This document shows positions 46,608 through 56,391 of a stretch of 64,000 nt of DNA, in pieces (the stretch's first letter is position 1; each line of letters starts with the position of its first letter). Origin of the DNA: Anaerolineae bacterium (lineage in GTDB: Bacteria; Chloroflexota; Anaerolineae; Promineifilales; Promineifilaceae); NCBI GenBank assembly GCA_023384415.1, contig JAHDWJ010000012.1:62001-126000 (forward strand). The letters are read 5' to 3'. The notes beneath the pieces are model-generated. The model was not told the DNA's origin and did not search any database. It saw nothing but the letters and a program-made list of their open reading frames with translations. Both the position numbers and the translations under genes were made by a program.

Positions 46608-48089
46608 ATGGCGCGTAAAAAACAGAAAGGGAGACCCCCTACTTCCCACCATACCCTCCAACCCACAGTTAAACAAAGTTTGCCTGCACCGCCCCAAGCT
46701 GAATCAGGCGGCAAATCAGAAGGAGCACAGCTCGCTCCGCAAAACCCCATCACCCGGCAAAATATTTTACACTGGCAAAAGACCATCGGTAATCAGGCAG
46801 TTGCCACAGCGATTCAGCGGCAAACAGTTACCTCGTTGATTGCCCCGATTATTCAACGCACACACAGCGAGTATGATTATACGACCCAGGTGACTACCCC
46901 AATCAAAGTGGTTGTTACCCTGGGCAAACCTGGACGGCATTCCGAAACAGTCAACGTCAAAACCAACAGTGATTTAGCTGATGCGTATTCTGAGCTTAGC
47001 TCAGTCATGTTTTTTGACCGGAATGAGTTTTTCCCTGACGGCACAGACAATGAATATATTGAGGAGTGGCGTGGTTTTCAAGATAGTATAGATAACTATG
47101 TCAGGTGGTATGCCAAACTTCCGGCCAAAGAATCTCCCTACATCGCCGAAGTTAAAGATATGCAGCTTGAAATCGCCGGGGCCCGTAAATTAGCTCAGAA
47201 ATGCCGCGACTCTTTCCTGGCTAAAGATAAAAAGTTTAAGGCGGAGATAAGTAAAGCGCGATCTCAAATTGATAACGCTGAGAAAGAAGCCAAAAAATTA
47301 TTACGGGCGAAATTCCTTTCTGGTGACAGTAGTAGTGATTCAACCAGCGGTTTCCTCTGGGCCATGACGGATCATCTGTTTACCTTTGGGGGTACGCTGG
47401 CTGATACGATGGACCTCAACTATATTCAGGCGTTGGCGGCGGGAAAATTGATTCCTGGGGCTGTGACTCTGGCGAATGTGGTGGTTAACTGGTCGAGCAA
47501 CAACCCTATGACTCAGGGGTCTGGGTTTGAAGGGCTGGCTACCCTGAACAATGTTGTGAACCTGGGGGGAGCAGCCAACAGCTTTTTTGTCAATCCAGGT
47601 TACCTGGTTACAGCGTATGTTGGCCCGATGTTGGGAACGATTATTACTCTCATGGGCAAATTACAAACCCAATTGATTGAGCGGAATGATGATGCGGCCG
47701 CATTTTTAGGCACACCCCTGTATATCAATGCTGAACCAGGGGGTGCCCCAATGTGGAATTATATGGTGACCGCCATGCGGGCCTCATCGGCCGCGGATAT
47801 TTCTGCCCCTTCGGGAGATGTTTATAAATATTTTGATAAATTCTATGAGCGTTTTGACCAGGCCGGGGGAGCCAAATATAAGGCTGAGTCAGACAGCTAT
47901 GCCGCCGGGGATCGTAAAAAATTCCCCGTGAAGCCAGACAATATTCCCACCGAGCGTAGTTGGGGGGTTTTTACCGATGTAGATGCTAAAAAGTTTCCCT
48001 CCTGGCTGTTCTCTAACCGGCAAATGGTGTGGACGCTTCTCTATGGGGCGCGTGATCCTAAAAATAGTAAATTAACGACGGAACGGTAG
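46608..48089 (+). CDS. Orphan protein with N-terminal GNQAV-QR motif (injection-system cargo-like)
   Basis: 493 residues. A basic, Pro-rich N-terminus (MARKKQKGRP...) carries ILHWQKTIGNQAVATAIQRQ at about 53-72. This 'LQ..iGNqAV..liQR' motif is known from proteins tied to extracellular contractile injection systems, often before a DUF4157 domain, and here no HExxH follows. Residues about 165-225 form a Lys/Glu-rich coiled coil. The rest has hydrophobic, helix-rich segments (DHLFTFGGTLADTMDLNYIQ and VNWSSNNPMTQGSGFEG) that may form or contact membranes. It probably is a translocated effector or a structural accessory, but no such apparatus gene is in this window. Codon use appears more A/T-rich than its neighbours and it holds just one GCGGCCGC site. 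Confidence 0.65.
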   Translation: MARKKQKGRPPTSHHTLQPTVKQSLPAPPQAESGGKSEGAQLAPQNPITRQNILHWQKTIGNQAVATAIQRQTVTSLIAPIIQRTHSEYDYTTQVTTPIKVVVTLGKPGRHSETVNVKTNSDLADAYSELSSVMFFDRNEFFPDGTDNEYIEEWRGFQDSIDNYVRWYAKLPAKESPYIAEVKDMQLEIAGARKLAQKCRDSFLAKDKKFKAEISKARSQIDNAEKEAKKLLRAKFLSGDSSSDSTSGFLWAMTDHLFTFGGTLADTMDLNYIQALAAGKLIPGAVTLANVVVNWSSNNPMTQGSGFEGLATLNNVVNLGGAANSFFVNPGYLVTAYVGPMLGTIITLMGKLQTQLIERNDDAAAFLGTPLYINAEPGGAPMWNYMVTAMRASSAADISAPSGDVYKYFDKFYERFDQAGGAKYKAESDSYAAGDRKKFPVKPDNIPTERSWGVFTDVDAKKFPSWLFSNRQMVWTLLYGARDPKNSKLTTER

Positions 48090-48152
48090 TTCAGCCTTGC
48101 TTTTCCCCTGATTGCACGTCAAAATAATATAACCTGTTGTCAAGCCGTGAGT

Positions 48153-48187
48153 CCTGATGGGGGGAGCAGCACACCCGTCAGGGTTTT
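48153..48187 (+). terminator. Hairpin before rel
   Basis: CCTGATGGG pairs with CCCGTCAGG (one G-U) around a loop of about 12 bases, followed by TTTTG. It lies 64 bases after the orphan gene and 13 bases before the rel start, so it may terminate the former or lie in the rel leader. Confidence 0.45.
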
Positions 48188-48199
48188 GTGGGTTTAGCC

Positions 48200-50458
48200 A
48201 TGAAGCAAGATTTTGTAGAGGCCGATGGGCGTGTGTTCTTTGATTTGATTCGTACTTATCTAAAAGACGAAGATTATTGTTGTGTGCAGCGTGCTTTTGA
48301 ATTTGCTCGCCAGATGCACGGGGAAGATAAACGAGCATCGGGCGAGCTTTTTTTTACCCATCCGCTGACAGTCGCTCATTATCTGGCCGAATATAAGTTG
48401 GACGCGGCCGCGCTGGTGGCTGCCCTGCTCCATGATGTGGCTGAAGATACCCGGGTGACCGTGGGTGAAATTGAGGCGATGTTTGGCAAAGAAGTGGCCC
48501 ATCTGGTAGATGGGTTGACCAAATTTGAGCAGATGAGTGAGGACGCGGCCGCGACCAAACTCAGCAAAACCGACATCGAAAGCAAAACCCTGCACAAGCT
48601 CCTGGGTATGATGGCCCAAGATGTCCGCATCGGCATCATTAAACTATTTGACCGCCGCCACAACATGCAAACCATGGCCGCCAAATCCCCCGAATCACAA
48701 AAGCGCAAAGCCCAAGAAACCCTCGCCGTTTACACCCCCTTAGCCAACCGATTAGGCATCTGGTTCCTCAAATCAGAATTAGAAGCGAACTGCCTCAACA
48801 TCCTGCACCCCCTGGCCTACCAACGGATTGACCATCAGCTGCGGGCTTTACACAAGAAACACCACCCCTTTTTTACTAACATTCGCCAGGAAATCAGCAA
48901 CCATCTGTCTGGCTCTGACCTTTCTGTCGTAGATATTTTGTATTCCCCTGAGAATATTTACACCATTTACAAAAGCATCGTCCAAAAACATGGGCAGGCC
49001 GACCATGTTTTCACCCAAAACGGACGCATTTCCCCCCTGTTTCGGGTGGTAATCTTGCTCCGTGAGGAGTTAGATTGTTATCTGGCTCTGGGGCGCATTC
49101 ACCAAAAGTGGCGTCCTGTAGCGGGTAAATTAGATGATTACATTGCGGCCCCCCGGGAAAACCTTTACCGCGCCCTGCACACCACCGTGATTTATGCCAA
49201 TGGGCAGCATATCCGCATTCGTTTCCGCACTGCCGCTATGAACCTGATGTCGGAAATTGGGGTTTTGGCCAAATGGGCTGGGCCGGGTATTGCCACTGCC
49301 CCAGATGAACTCAATGAACGAGTGGACGCCCTGCTGAAGAATATCAAAACCACCATTAATGTAGATTCACAGGACCACCGGGTAGGGCTGCAAGGGGTGA
49401 TGGAAGACCTGCTTCACGACCAGCAAATCGTCGCTTTTACCCCCAAAGGAGATGCTAAGGAGCTGCCCCAAGGGGCGACAGCCCTGGATTTTGCCTATGC
49501 CGTGCATACAGAAGTGGGCAATTATGCCCGTGAAGCGTATATCAATGAGCAGTTAGCCCCGTTGAACCAACCTTTACGAGATGGGGATAGGGTGGAGATT
49601 AAGATGGGGCGCAGCGGCCCGCAGCGAGTCTGGCTGGATGAGGATTTGGGGTTTATGCGGACCAATTATGCCAGAGCGACAGCCCGTCGTTGGTTCCGCC
49701 GCCTTAACCGTAAGCAAGCCCTGGCGGCCGGGAAGCAGCTTCTCCTGGAAGAGTTGCAAATGTTGGGCTTGCCAGAATACAGCCATTGGGACGCGGCCGC
49801 GCTCCTGGGCCACCCTTCCGCTGAAGATTTATACGTGGCTCTGGGGCAGGCGGAGCTGCTGCCCATGAGTGTCGGCACGGCCATCCTCACCACCGTTTGG
49901 AACAGGGGGCCATCTCGTCAGGCCGGCACCGTCGTTCGTTCCCTGGATGGGGATACCTTTTTCGTCTTGGATGTCGTCAACCTGCCCTTACGCCTTTGTG
50001 GCACCTGTGTTCCCCGCCCCGGCATCGATATCATTGGCTACCGGCGGTCCGATCGGCAGGTTAGCGTTCATAAGCAGGGGTGTCGTACCTTACCCGCAGA
50101 TATCTCGCCCAACCGGCTCATGCGGCTGCGTTGGGGTGAAGAAGAGGCCGGGCAGGTGCGGTCAGTGAGCATTCAGGTCAACGTGCATGATCGGCCCAAC
50201 CTGCTGTACGAAATCGCCCGCTTCCTACGAGATGAACAGACCAACATCTCTTCCATTTACGCCCCAGAAACCCCCCGCACCGGTGATGCCACCGAGAATA
50301 ATAAGATGGTGTTTATCGGTTTAGAGATCAGCAGCCCCCGCCAACTAGTCCGCATTTTGCATCGCATCAAAGCCCTGGTGAACGTTTATGAGGTTCACTG
50401 CCTCAACACCCCTGCCCGAATCCCCCCCCCAGCTTCCTCCCGCTACCGACCAGAGTAA
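48200..50458 (+). CDS. rel: RelA/SpoT homolog, hydrolase intact, synthetase degenerate
   Basis: 752 residues from the ATG at 48200. The HD hydrolase half keeps H54, H78-D79, E82-D83 (ALLHDVAEDT), D104 (LVDGLTK) and IIKLFDRRHN. In the synthetase half the usual ATP-binding GRxK is missing (ILYSPENIYTIYKS), the catalytic Asp of DLLAxR is Ser (S278 in ISPLFRVVIL), and the Glu of EVQIRT is lost (IRIRFRT). The TGS domain (VAFTPKGDAKELPQGATALD) and C-terminal ACT domain (about 675-735) are present. So it probably degrades (p)ppGpp and does not make it. Length and domain order are normal for Rel. Confidence 0.9.
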   Translation: MKQDFVEADGRVFFDLIRTYLKDEDYCCVQRAFEFARQMHGEDKRASGELFFTHPLTVAHYLAEYKLDAAALVAALLHDVAEDTRVTVGEIEAMFGKEVAHLVDGLTKFEQMSEDAAATKLSKTDIESKTLHKLLGMMAQDVRIGIIKLFDRRHNMQTMAAKSPESQKRKAQETLAVYTPLANRLGIWFLKSELEANCLNILHPLAYQRIDHQLRALHKKHHPFFTNIRQEISNHLSGSDLSVVDILYSPENIYTIYKSIVQKHGQADHVFTQNGRISPLFRVVILLREELDCYLALGRIHQKWRPVAGKLDDYIAAPRENLYRALHTTVIYANGQHIRIRFRTAAMNLMSEIGVLAKWAGPGIATAPDELNERVDALLKNIKTTINVDSQDHRVGLQGVMEDLLHDQQIVAFTPKGDAKELPQGATALDFAYAVHTEVGNYAREAYINEQLAPLNQPLRDGDRVEIKMGRSGPQRVWLDEDLGFMRTNYARATARRWFRRLNRKQALAAGKQLLLEELQMLGLPEYSHWDAAALLGHPSAEDLYVALGQAELLPMSVGTAILTTVWNRGPSRQAGTVVRSLDGDTFFVLDVVNLPLRLCGTCVPRPGIDIIGYRRSDRQVSVHKQGCRTLPADISPNRLMRLRWGEEEAGQVRSVSIQVNVHDRPNLLYEIARFLRDEQTNISSIYAPETPRTGDATENNKMVFIGLEISSPRQLVRILHRIKALVNVYEVHCLNTPARIPPPASSRYRPE

Positions 50459-51479
50459 ACAAACGGCAAGCACCAGTTCAAGGCCGGCCCAAAATGGGCA
50501 AATAAAACCGCTCTGGCAGCTGGCGCGCCCCATAAATAATGGTCTGTCCAGTGGCAATATACCCCCCATCTATCCAAACGGCAGTTCCCTCATGTAAACC
50601 TCCCGAACGAATAAAATAGGATGGAGGTTGTTGGAATAAGGTATAAGTTTGCTCTGTATCCAGGTGATATAGGCGAAGGGTGAAAGGGGTTTCGTAATCA
50701 ATATACAACAGCAGCCCTTCATGAATAACCCCATTACTTTGGCCAAAGGGACGGGTAACAAAGGCTACTTCTTGCCGGTTGATCAAGTGATACCCATAAA
50801 TGTCACTATTCCCATTACGCCAATCATCCCAAATCACATACTGGTCATCCAGGCTGACCAGGGTATGTTGGGGGACGGTAACGGGGATGGTGATCTGCTC
50901 ACTGCTGCTCAGATTATACAGCCGGATAAAACTCTCCCCTGTTCCCAGGTTGCGGCGGTACCAGGCCAGCCAATCTTCATAAAGCTGTGGATGCCAATCT
51001 ACTACAGAGGGCGGTGGCTGAGTCAGGGTAATGATCGTCTGGTTTTGCAAATCATAGAGGAACAGATCGGAACGGGTCATCTCCCAGTTATGCTGCTGCC
51101 AGACAATGATATCCCCATAGATGGTCGGTTCAGCCGCATATTTCTGCTCTGGGGCACTCCGGGAGCAAGAGGCAAAACGACCAACTCTCGGCTGTTCAGG
51201 TTTAAGGCATGGATTTCATACGGCGCATAATATTCACAGGCGAAAACCCCCACCAGCCATTCCCCATACAAGGCCAAATCCCCAAAATTCGACCCAACCA
51301 GCAAGCAAGGAAAATCAGAACTTAAATCTTGCAGTTCACCAGTTTCCAGGTTTTTCAGCATAATTTTCCTGGGCTGGGGCCACTCAGGGCTGTCATGCCA
51401 GGCAACGAAAGGCCCATGAATGACAACTTCATGAACCATACGGGTCTGATGAATGGGGAAGTTAACCCAGGGATCTGGT

Positions 51480-51918
<439 letters not shown>

Positions 51919-51950
51919 GTCAACCTCTTAAATATATAGGGCCGGGCAAA

Positions 51951-51956
51951 ATTATA
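51951..51956 (-). promoter_or_regulatory. Possible -10 of the tetranucleotide-repeat gene
   Basis: TATAAT on the minus strand, 33 bases upstream of the ATG at 51918. No convincing -35 at 17 bases. The surrounding spacer (51919-52109) is A/T-rich and otherwise featureless. Confidence 0.35.
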
Positions 51957-52109
51957 GGTATGTGAACAAGTTTATTGGGACAAATTTAACCATAATCTTA
52001 GTAATAAAGCAAAACAGGTTGAATAATGACAGGCGATAATTCGTCGTTAGTTGTACAGGTTATATGCGTTTATAGACGGTTGAATTTCAATCTTTTTGAT
52101 CATTCAATT

Positions 52110-53015
52110 TTAATAGATTATTTCTTTTTGTACCATTTCCGCATTGACCGCAACGCCTGTCCATAATTGAAAGGCGTGTAACCCTTGCCAGATAAGCATA
52201 CCCAGACCATTGCGAGTGCGGCCGCCCCCCGCGGCCGCAGCTTGCAGCAATTTTGTCTCCACCGGTTTGTATACCAGGTCATACACCCATACGCCAGGTG
52301 GGAATGGCAGGTCGGTTGGCCAGGGAGAAATGTCTACCTGGGGGGACATGCCCAGAGGGGTACAGTTGACGATAAGGGTCGGGGTTTGATGGCGCAGCCA
52401 GGCGGGGAGATCGGCTATCGAGGTGATGGTTCCAGGGGGCAGGTGGGGTGCCAGGGCGGAGGCCACCTGTTCTGCCTGCTCCTGACGCCGCGCCCACAGA
52501 TGAACGCGGCCGCCGCGCTGCCCTAACCCATATCCCACCGCCCGCGCCGATCCCCCAGCCCCCAGCACCAGGCAATCCTGCCCCGCCGGATCAAACCCCC
52601 AGGCCGCCAGATCGGTGAGAAAGCCGATCCAGTCGGTGTTGGTGCCAAAGAGTTTCGAGTTTCGAGTTTCGAGTTTTGCGTTTTGAGGGGGAGGGGAATA
52701 GACATCGTTGACCGCTAATGGCTCGCCAATGACGATGGTATTAACAGCGCCGATGGCTTGCGCGGCCGCGTCTATCTCATCCAGATAAGCCATGACCGCC
52801 TGTTTGTGAGGAATGGTCACATTGAGGCCGCGAAAACCCAGGGTCACGGCCCCCCGGATGGCCGCTTCCAGGTTATCGGGATGGACAGGCAGGGGGAGAT
52901 AGACAACATTAAGCTGGTGCAGGGCTGCGGCCGCGTTGTGCAGCTTCGGGCTAAGGCTGTGCCCCACCGGCCATCCCAACAATCCTAACAGCTTCGTCTG
53001 ACCATCTATCGTCAT
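52110..53015 (-). CDS. aroE: Shikimate dehydrogenase with repeat-derived insert
   Basis: 301 residues. GHSLSPKLHN, LNVTIPHKQ (K71), AIGAVNTIV and GTNTDWIGF (D128) are typical, followed by the NADP-binding GAGGSARAVGYGLGQRG and VNCTPLGMSP. The C-terminal GLGMLIWQGLHAFQLWTG is conserved. Between NTIV and GTNTD there are about 25 residues instead of the usual 10 or so: the extra text NAKLETRNSKL is encoded by the TTTCGAG repeat at 52651-52686. The frame is kept, so the enzyme is probably active. It reduces 3-dehydroshikimate in aromatic amino acid synthesis. Confidence 0.93.
   Translation of the reverse strand: MTIDGQTKLLGLLGWPVGHSLSPKLHNAAAALHQLNVVYLPLPVHPDNLEAAIRGAVTLGFRGLNVTIPHKQAVMAYLDEIDAAAQAIGAVNTIVIGEPLAVNDVYSPPPQNAKLETRNSKLFGTNTDWIGFLTDLAAWGFDPAGQDCLVLGAGGSARAVGYGLGQRGGRVHLWARRQEQAEQVASALAPHLPPGTITSIADLPAWLRHQTPTLIVNCTPLGMSPQVDISPWPTDLPFPPGVWVYDLVYKPVETKLLQAAAAGGGRTRNGLGMLIWQGLHAFQLWTGVAVNAEMVQKEIIY
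52651..52686. repeat. TTTCGAG repeat inside aroE
   Basis: Three tandem TTTCGAG units then TTTTGCG, TTTTGAG. The same unit is at 33383-33407 in a spacer. It lies in a loop-coding part of aroE and keeps the frame. Confidence 0.85.
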
Positions 53016-53172
53016 AGCCTAATTAAAACGCCGCTCCCTTTCTTTGGCAACCAGTACCGCTAAGGTTATCATTACCTGGAAACAAGGGGAAATGCGTAGG
53101 CACCTTTTCTCATCCGTGTTCCTTCCTATCCCTGTTTCTTCTATCAGTGGCTATTTGTAAAGGAGGAAAATT

Positions 53173-53568
53173 ATGAAAAGTCGCGGCCGCGTCATTGGCT
53201 GTCTCGCTGGTGTCGTTCTCCTCTTGGTCTGTATCTGCCTGGCCTTCATCGCCGGTATCTTTGGCACCGCCTTTACGGCCGTCCGCTCATCTACCCCCTA
53301 CCAGATGGCCATGGCCCAGGTAGCTGAACATCCCCAGGCCACCGAAGCCCTCGGCTCACCCATCACCGCCGGACTGCTGGCGACCGGTTCCGTCAATGTT
53401 ATCAACTCTGGCGGTGCCGCCGACCTGACCATTCCCGTTTCTGGCCCACGAGGCAGCGGCTCACTGCACGTACTAGCCACCCGCAGCAACAACGTTTGGC
53501 AGCTTACCCAACTCGAACTCACCGTTAACAACACCGGTCAGGTTCTTAATCTATTAACCGGCCAATAA
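53173..53568 (+). CDS. Coa1-like exported or anchored protein
   Basis: 131 residues with AAAGGAGG SD. A membrane segment (about 5-32) precedes a small alpha/beta domain: YQMAMAQVAEHPQATEALGS, AGLLATGSVNVINSGGAADL, IPVSGPRGSGSLHVLATRSN and a Trp near 112. The layout matches Coa1/Tim21-like small proteins in many bacteria. Its role here is unknown; no cytochrome oxidase gene is adjacent. Confidence 0.75.
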   Translation: MKSRGRVIGCLAGVVLLLVCICLAFIAGIFGTAFTAVRSSTPYQMAMAQVAEHPQATEALGSPITAGLLATGSVNVINSGGAADLTIPVSGPRGSGSLHVLATRSNNVWQLTQLELTVNNTGQVLNLLTGQ

Positions 53569-53678
53569 AACAACCCTCAGCTATCCCAATTTTGTAGAGG
53601 GCAGGAAGAAAAGGAACTAGTGAAAACTCACTCAGTCCTTACCCCTCAGTCCTCAACCCTATTTTCCCAGGAGTTACC

Positions 53679-55679
53679 ATGCCCCGTAAACGATTTGCCG
53701 CCGCTGAAGATTTATACCATTATGAGTTAATCAGCGATGCCCAAATTTCCCCCGATGGTCGCCATGTCATCTATGTTGTTCAGCGAGTAGATAAAAAAAC
53801 AGAAAAACGGTACAGCAATCTATGGCTGGCCGCAACAACTGGCGGTCAGCCACACCAATTCACCTATGGCAATCAATCTGACAGCTCCCCCCGCTGGTCG
53901 CCAGATGGGCAAACCATCGCCTTCCTCTCCAATCGGGGCAGTGAGCAGCAGCCCCAAATTTATCTGATTCCTTTTAATGGGGGTGAGGCGCGGCCGCTAA
54001 CCGACCTGAAAGGAACGTTTGCCGGGTTTGCCTGGTCGCCTGATGGTAAACGGCTGGCCTGCCAGTTTCGCTGCCTGGACAAAGAGGCCCTGGAGCGGGA
54101 AGCGGATAAACAAAAGAAAGAGTTGGGGGTCGTCTCCCGGCGCATTACCCGGCTGCTGTACAAATTTAATGGCCTGGGCTACCTGCCCGACGAACGATGG
54201 CACATCTGGACCATTGATGCCCGCACCGGCAAAGGGGTGCAGTTGACTGACAGCCCCAGCCACGATGATACCCAACCTGCCTGGTCGCCCGATGGCCGCT
54301 GGCTCGTTTTCGTCTCCAACCGGGCCGACGACCCAGACACCGCTTTTGATGAGGTAGACCTGTACGTAATCCCCGCGACCGGCGGCGAGCTGCGGCCGCT
54401 GCACACCCCCATCGGTCAGATTCACTCTCCCCGTTTTTCCCCCGATGGGCAATGGATCGCTTATATTGGCCGGGTAGGCGGCCGCGAATCCTATTGGCAC
54501 AACATGAGCCTGTGGGTTGTCCCGTTCCATGGGGGCAGCGAGCAAAATCTGAGCGGGCCACATGATATTTATGCCGCCCCCGCCACCCTCAACGACATGG
54601 GCGGGCCGATGGGGTCTCCCCCCACCTGGTCTAAAGACAGCCAGCACCTTTATTTCCAAAATAGCCGCCACGGCCAGGTGATGTTATATCGCATCAACCG
54701 GGATGGTACCGATCTTCAACCAGTGATTACCGGTCTGGGCACAGTGGGCACCTTTACCTTTGATCGGCAGCAGGAAAAGCTGGCTTATTTATGGGGGCAA
54801 ATGGATGAACCATATCAACTAAAGGTGCATGACGTGGGCCGCGGCCGCGACCGGCAGCTTACCCACCTCAACCAAAAATTACACCGGGAAATCCAATGGG
54901 GGCAATGGCAAGAAGCCTGGGTTAAAAGCCAGGGTGAGTACACCATCCAGGGGTGGATATTCACCCCGCCGAATTTTGATCCCACCCAACAATACCCGGC
55001 CCTTATCATCATTCATGGCGGCCCACTGGCCCAATATGGTTATAACTTCATGCACGAATTCCATTTCCTGGCCGCCCAGGGGTATATCGTCACCTTCTGT
55101 AACCCGCGTGGGGGCTGGGGGTACGGGCAGGCCCACGCTGGCAGCATCAGCCACCGCTGGGGCACTGATGATTACACCGACCTGATGGCCTGGGCCGATC
55201 ATATCGCCAGCCTGCCTTATGTGGATGCCAACCGTATGGGCGTCGCCGGGGGCAGCTACGGTGGCTACATGACCAACTGGATCATCGGCCATACCGACCG
55301 GTTCAAAGTAGCGATTACCGAACGGAGTGTGAGCAACCTGATTAGCATGTTTGGCTCCAGCGATTCCAACTGGCTGTTCCAAACCTGGTGGTCCGATCAC
55401 AATCCCTGGGAAAAAGTTGAGGAATATTGGGATCAATCTCCCCTGAAATATATCGGCAGTGCCAAAACGCCGACGATGGTGATCCATAGTGAGCAAGATT
55501 TCCGCTGTGACAAGGAGCAGGGGGAGCAGGTGTATGTGGCTCTCAAACGGTTAGGGGTAGAGACAGAATTTATTCTGTTTCCGGCGGAGAACCATGAACT
55601 ATCCCGCAGCGGCCGCACTGACCGCCGCATTGCCCGCCTTCACCATATCCATCGCTGGTTCAATAAATATTTGGCGTAG
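53679..55679 (+). CDS. S9 family prolyl oligopeptidase-type peptidase
   Basis: 666 residues. An N-terminal beta-propeller (about 1-400, several WSPDG repeats) is followed by an alpha/beta hydrolase with nucleophile Ser in GVAGGSYGGYMTNW, a catalytic Asp near HSEQDFRCDKEQGE and His in FPAENHELSRSG. This is the DPP IV/acylaminoacyl-peptidase class of S9. No signal peptide is seen, so it is cytoplasmic. It probably trims short peptides. Confidence 0.94.
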   Translation: MPRKRFAAAEDLYHYELISDAQISPDGRHVIYVVQRVDKKTEKRYSNLWLAATTGGQPHQFTYGNQSDSSPRWSPDGQTIAFLSNRGSEQQPQIYLIPFNGGEARPLTDLKGTFAGFAWSPDGKRLACQFRCLDKEALEREADKQKKELGVVSRRITRLLYKFNGLGYLPDERWHIWTIDARTGKGVQLTDSPSHDDTQPAWSPDGRWLVFVSNRADDPDTAFDEVDLYVIPATGGELRPLHTPIGQIHSPRFSPDGQWIAYIGRVGGRESYWHNMSLWVVPFHGGSEQNLSGPHDIYAAPATLNDMGGPMGSPPTWSKDSQHLYFQNSRHGQVMLYRINRDGTDLQPVITGLGTVGTFTFDRQQEKLAYLWGQMDEPYQLKVHDVGRGRDRQLTHLNQKLHREIQWGQWQEAWVKSQGEYTIQGWIFTPPNFDPTQQYPALIIIHGGPLAQYGYNFMHEFHFLAAQGYIVTFCNPRGGWGYGQAHAGSISHRWGTDDYTDLMAWADHIASLPYVDANRMGVAGGSYGGYMTNWIIGHTDRFKVAITERSVSNLISMFGSSDSNWLFQTWWSDHNPWEKVEEYWDQSPLKYIGSAKTPTMVIHSEQDFRCDKEQGEQVYVALKRLGVETEFILFPAENHELSRSGRTDRRIARLHHIHRWFNKYLA

Positions 55680-55789
55680 GGAGGCTATCTGCTCCAACAA
55701 ATGTAATTGGGTCTGAGGTGGCCAACGGTCATACTCATATGTTGTCCAGGAAAATGATGGTTTCATTTGCCCTGCATCGGCAACAATGG

Positions 55790-55846
55790 GCCGAGATGAC
55801 CCTCGTGGTTGCCTCGGACTGGGCGGCTCAAGGCCAGCCCCTACAG
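55790..55846. repeat. Spacer repeat of the GACCCTCGTGGTTGCC / GCCAGCCCCTAC type
   Basis: The spacer between the S9 peptidase and the converging membrane gene contains CCGAGATGACCCTCGTGGTT and GGCGGCTCAAGGCCAGCCCC. Text of this style recurs in the spacers of many bacterial genomes as a degenerate repeat. No gene is supported in 55680-55881. Confidence 0.35.
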
Positions 55847-55881
55847 GTTGCCTCATCCCACAAACCTGCAACGACCCCGAA

Positions 55882-56391
55882 TTATTTCTCCTGCTGTCTA
55901 CCCCGTACCTGTTGAACCAGGGCGATGAGGGTTGCGCCCAGACCCAGAATCAGGGCCAGCGGGGTTAAGATAAACCAGCCCGCAATTGGCGCAAACCCGG
56001 CGGAGATGAGTATGAGAGTGGTACAGAGTAAGGTGGGTAGGGTCGCGGCCGCATCCCCATACAATCTCTGGTGCATCAACCAGGCCATCCCGGCCAGGCT
56101 CAAGGCTGATAACCCCAGCAGCCCCAGTAAAATGATCAACCCCGTCAGGCCAAACATACCCCCGAAAAAGCCACCGATTCTTTGCCCAATCTGGAAAAGC
56201 ACCACGGCGATAAGCCCCAAAAACAGCCCATTCACCAACCCCAACAAAAAAGACCGCCCCGGCATAGTGCGTAACACCTGGGCACTTACATCCGTAAAGC
56301 GGGGCAGCAGCAGCCCGATGGCGACTAAAAACGCCATGAATGTCCAACCGGAAAATAGGGCAATGAGTAGAAAACGGAGTAGTTCAGGCAT
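55882..56391 (-). CDS. Small membrane protein of the ECF sigma cassette
   Basis: 169 residues from the ATG at 56391, SD GAGGTC. Four or five hydrophobic segments and a charged tail (QQVRGRQQEK) are visible. It overlaps the anti-sigma gene by eight bases, so it is translated from the same message. It may be a sensor, a transport helper or a target of the sigma factor. I do not recognise a family. Confidence 0.7.
   Translation of the reverse strand: MPELLRFLLIALFSGWTFMAFLVAIGLLLPRFTDVSAQVLRTMPGRSFLLGLVNGLFLGLIAVVLFQIGQRIGGFFGGMFGLTGLIILLGLLGLSALSLAGMAWLMHQRLYGDAAATLPTLLCTTLILISAGFAPIAGWFILTPLALILGLGATLIALVQQVRGRQQEK

Noticed and set aside
48153..48187. Riboswitch or ppGpp-related leader of rel
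   Set aside because: There is only a single 9-bp hairpin with a short T stretch; a terminator of the upstream gene is enough to explain it.
53997..54671. Open frame on the minus strand inside the S9 peptidase
   Set aside because: A Gly/Val/Ala-rich chance frame opposite the propeller part; the peptidase frame has clear motifs.
55680..55881. Small genes in the spacer after the S9 peptidase
   Set aside because: The open frames there have no SD and consist of repeat-like text.
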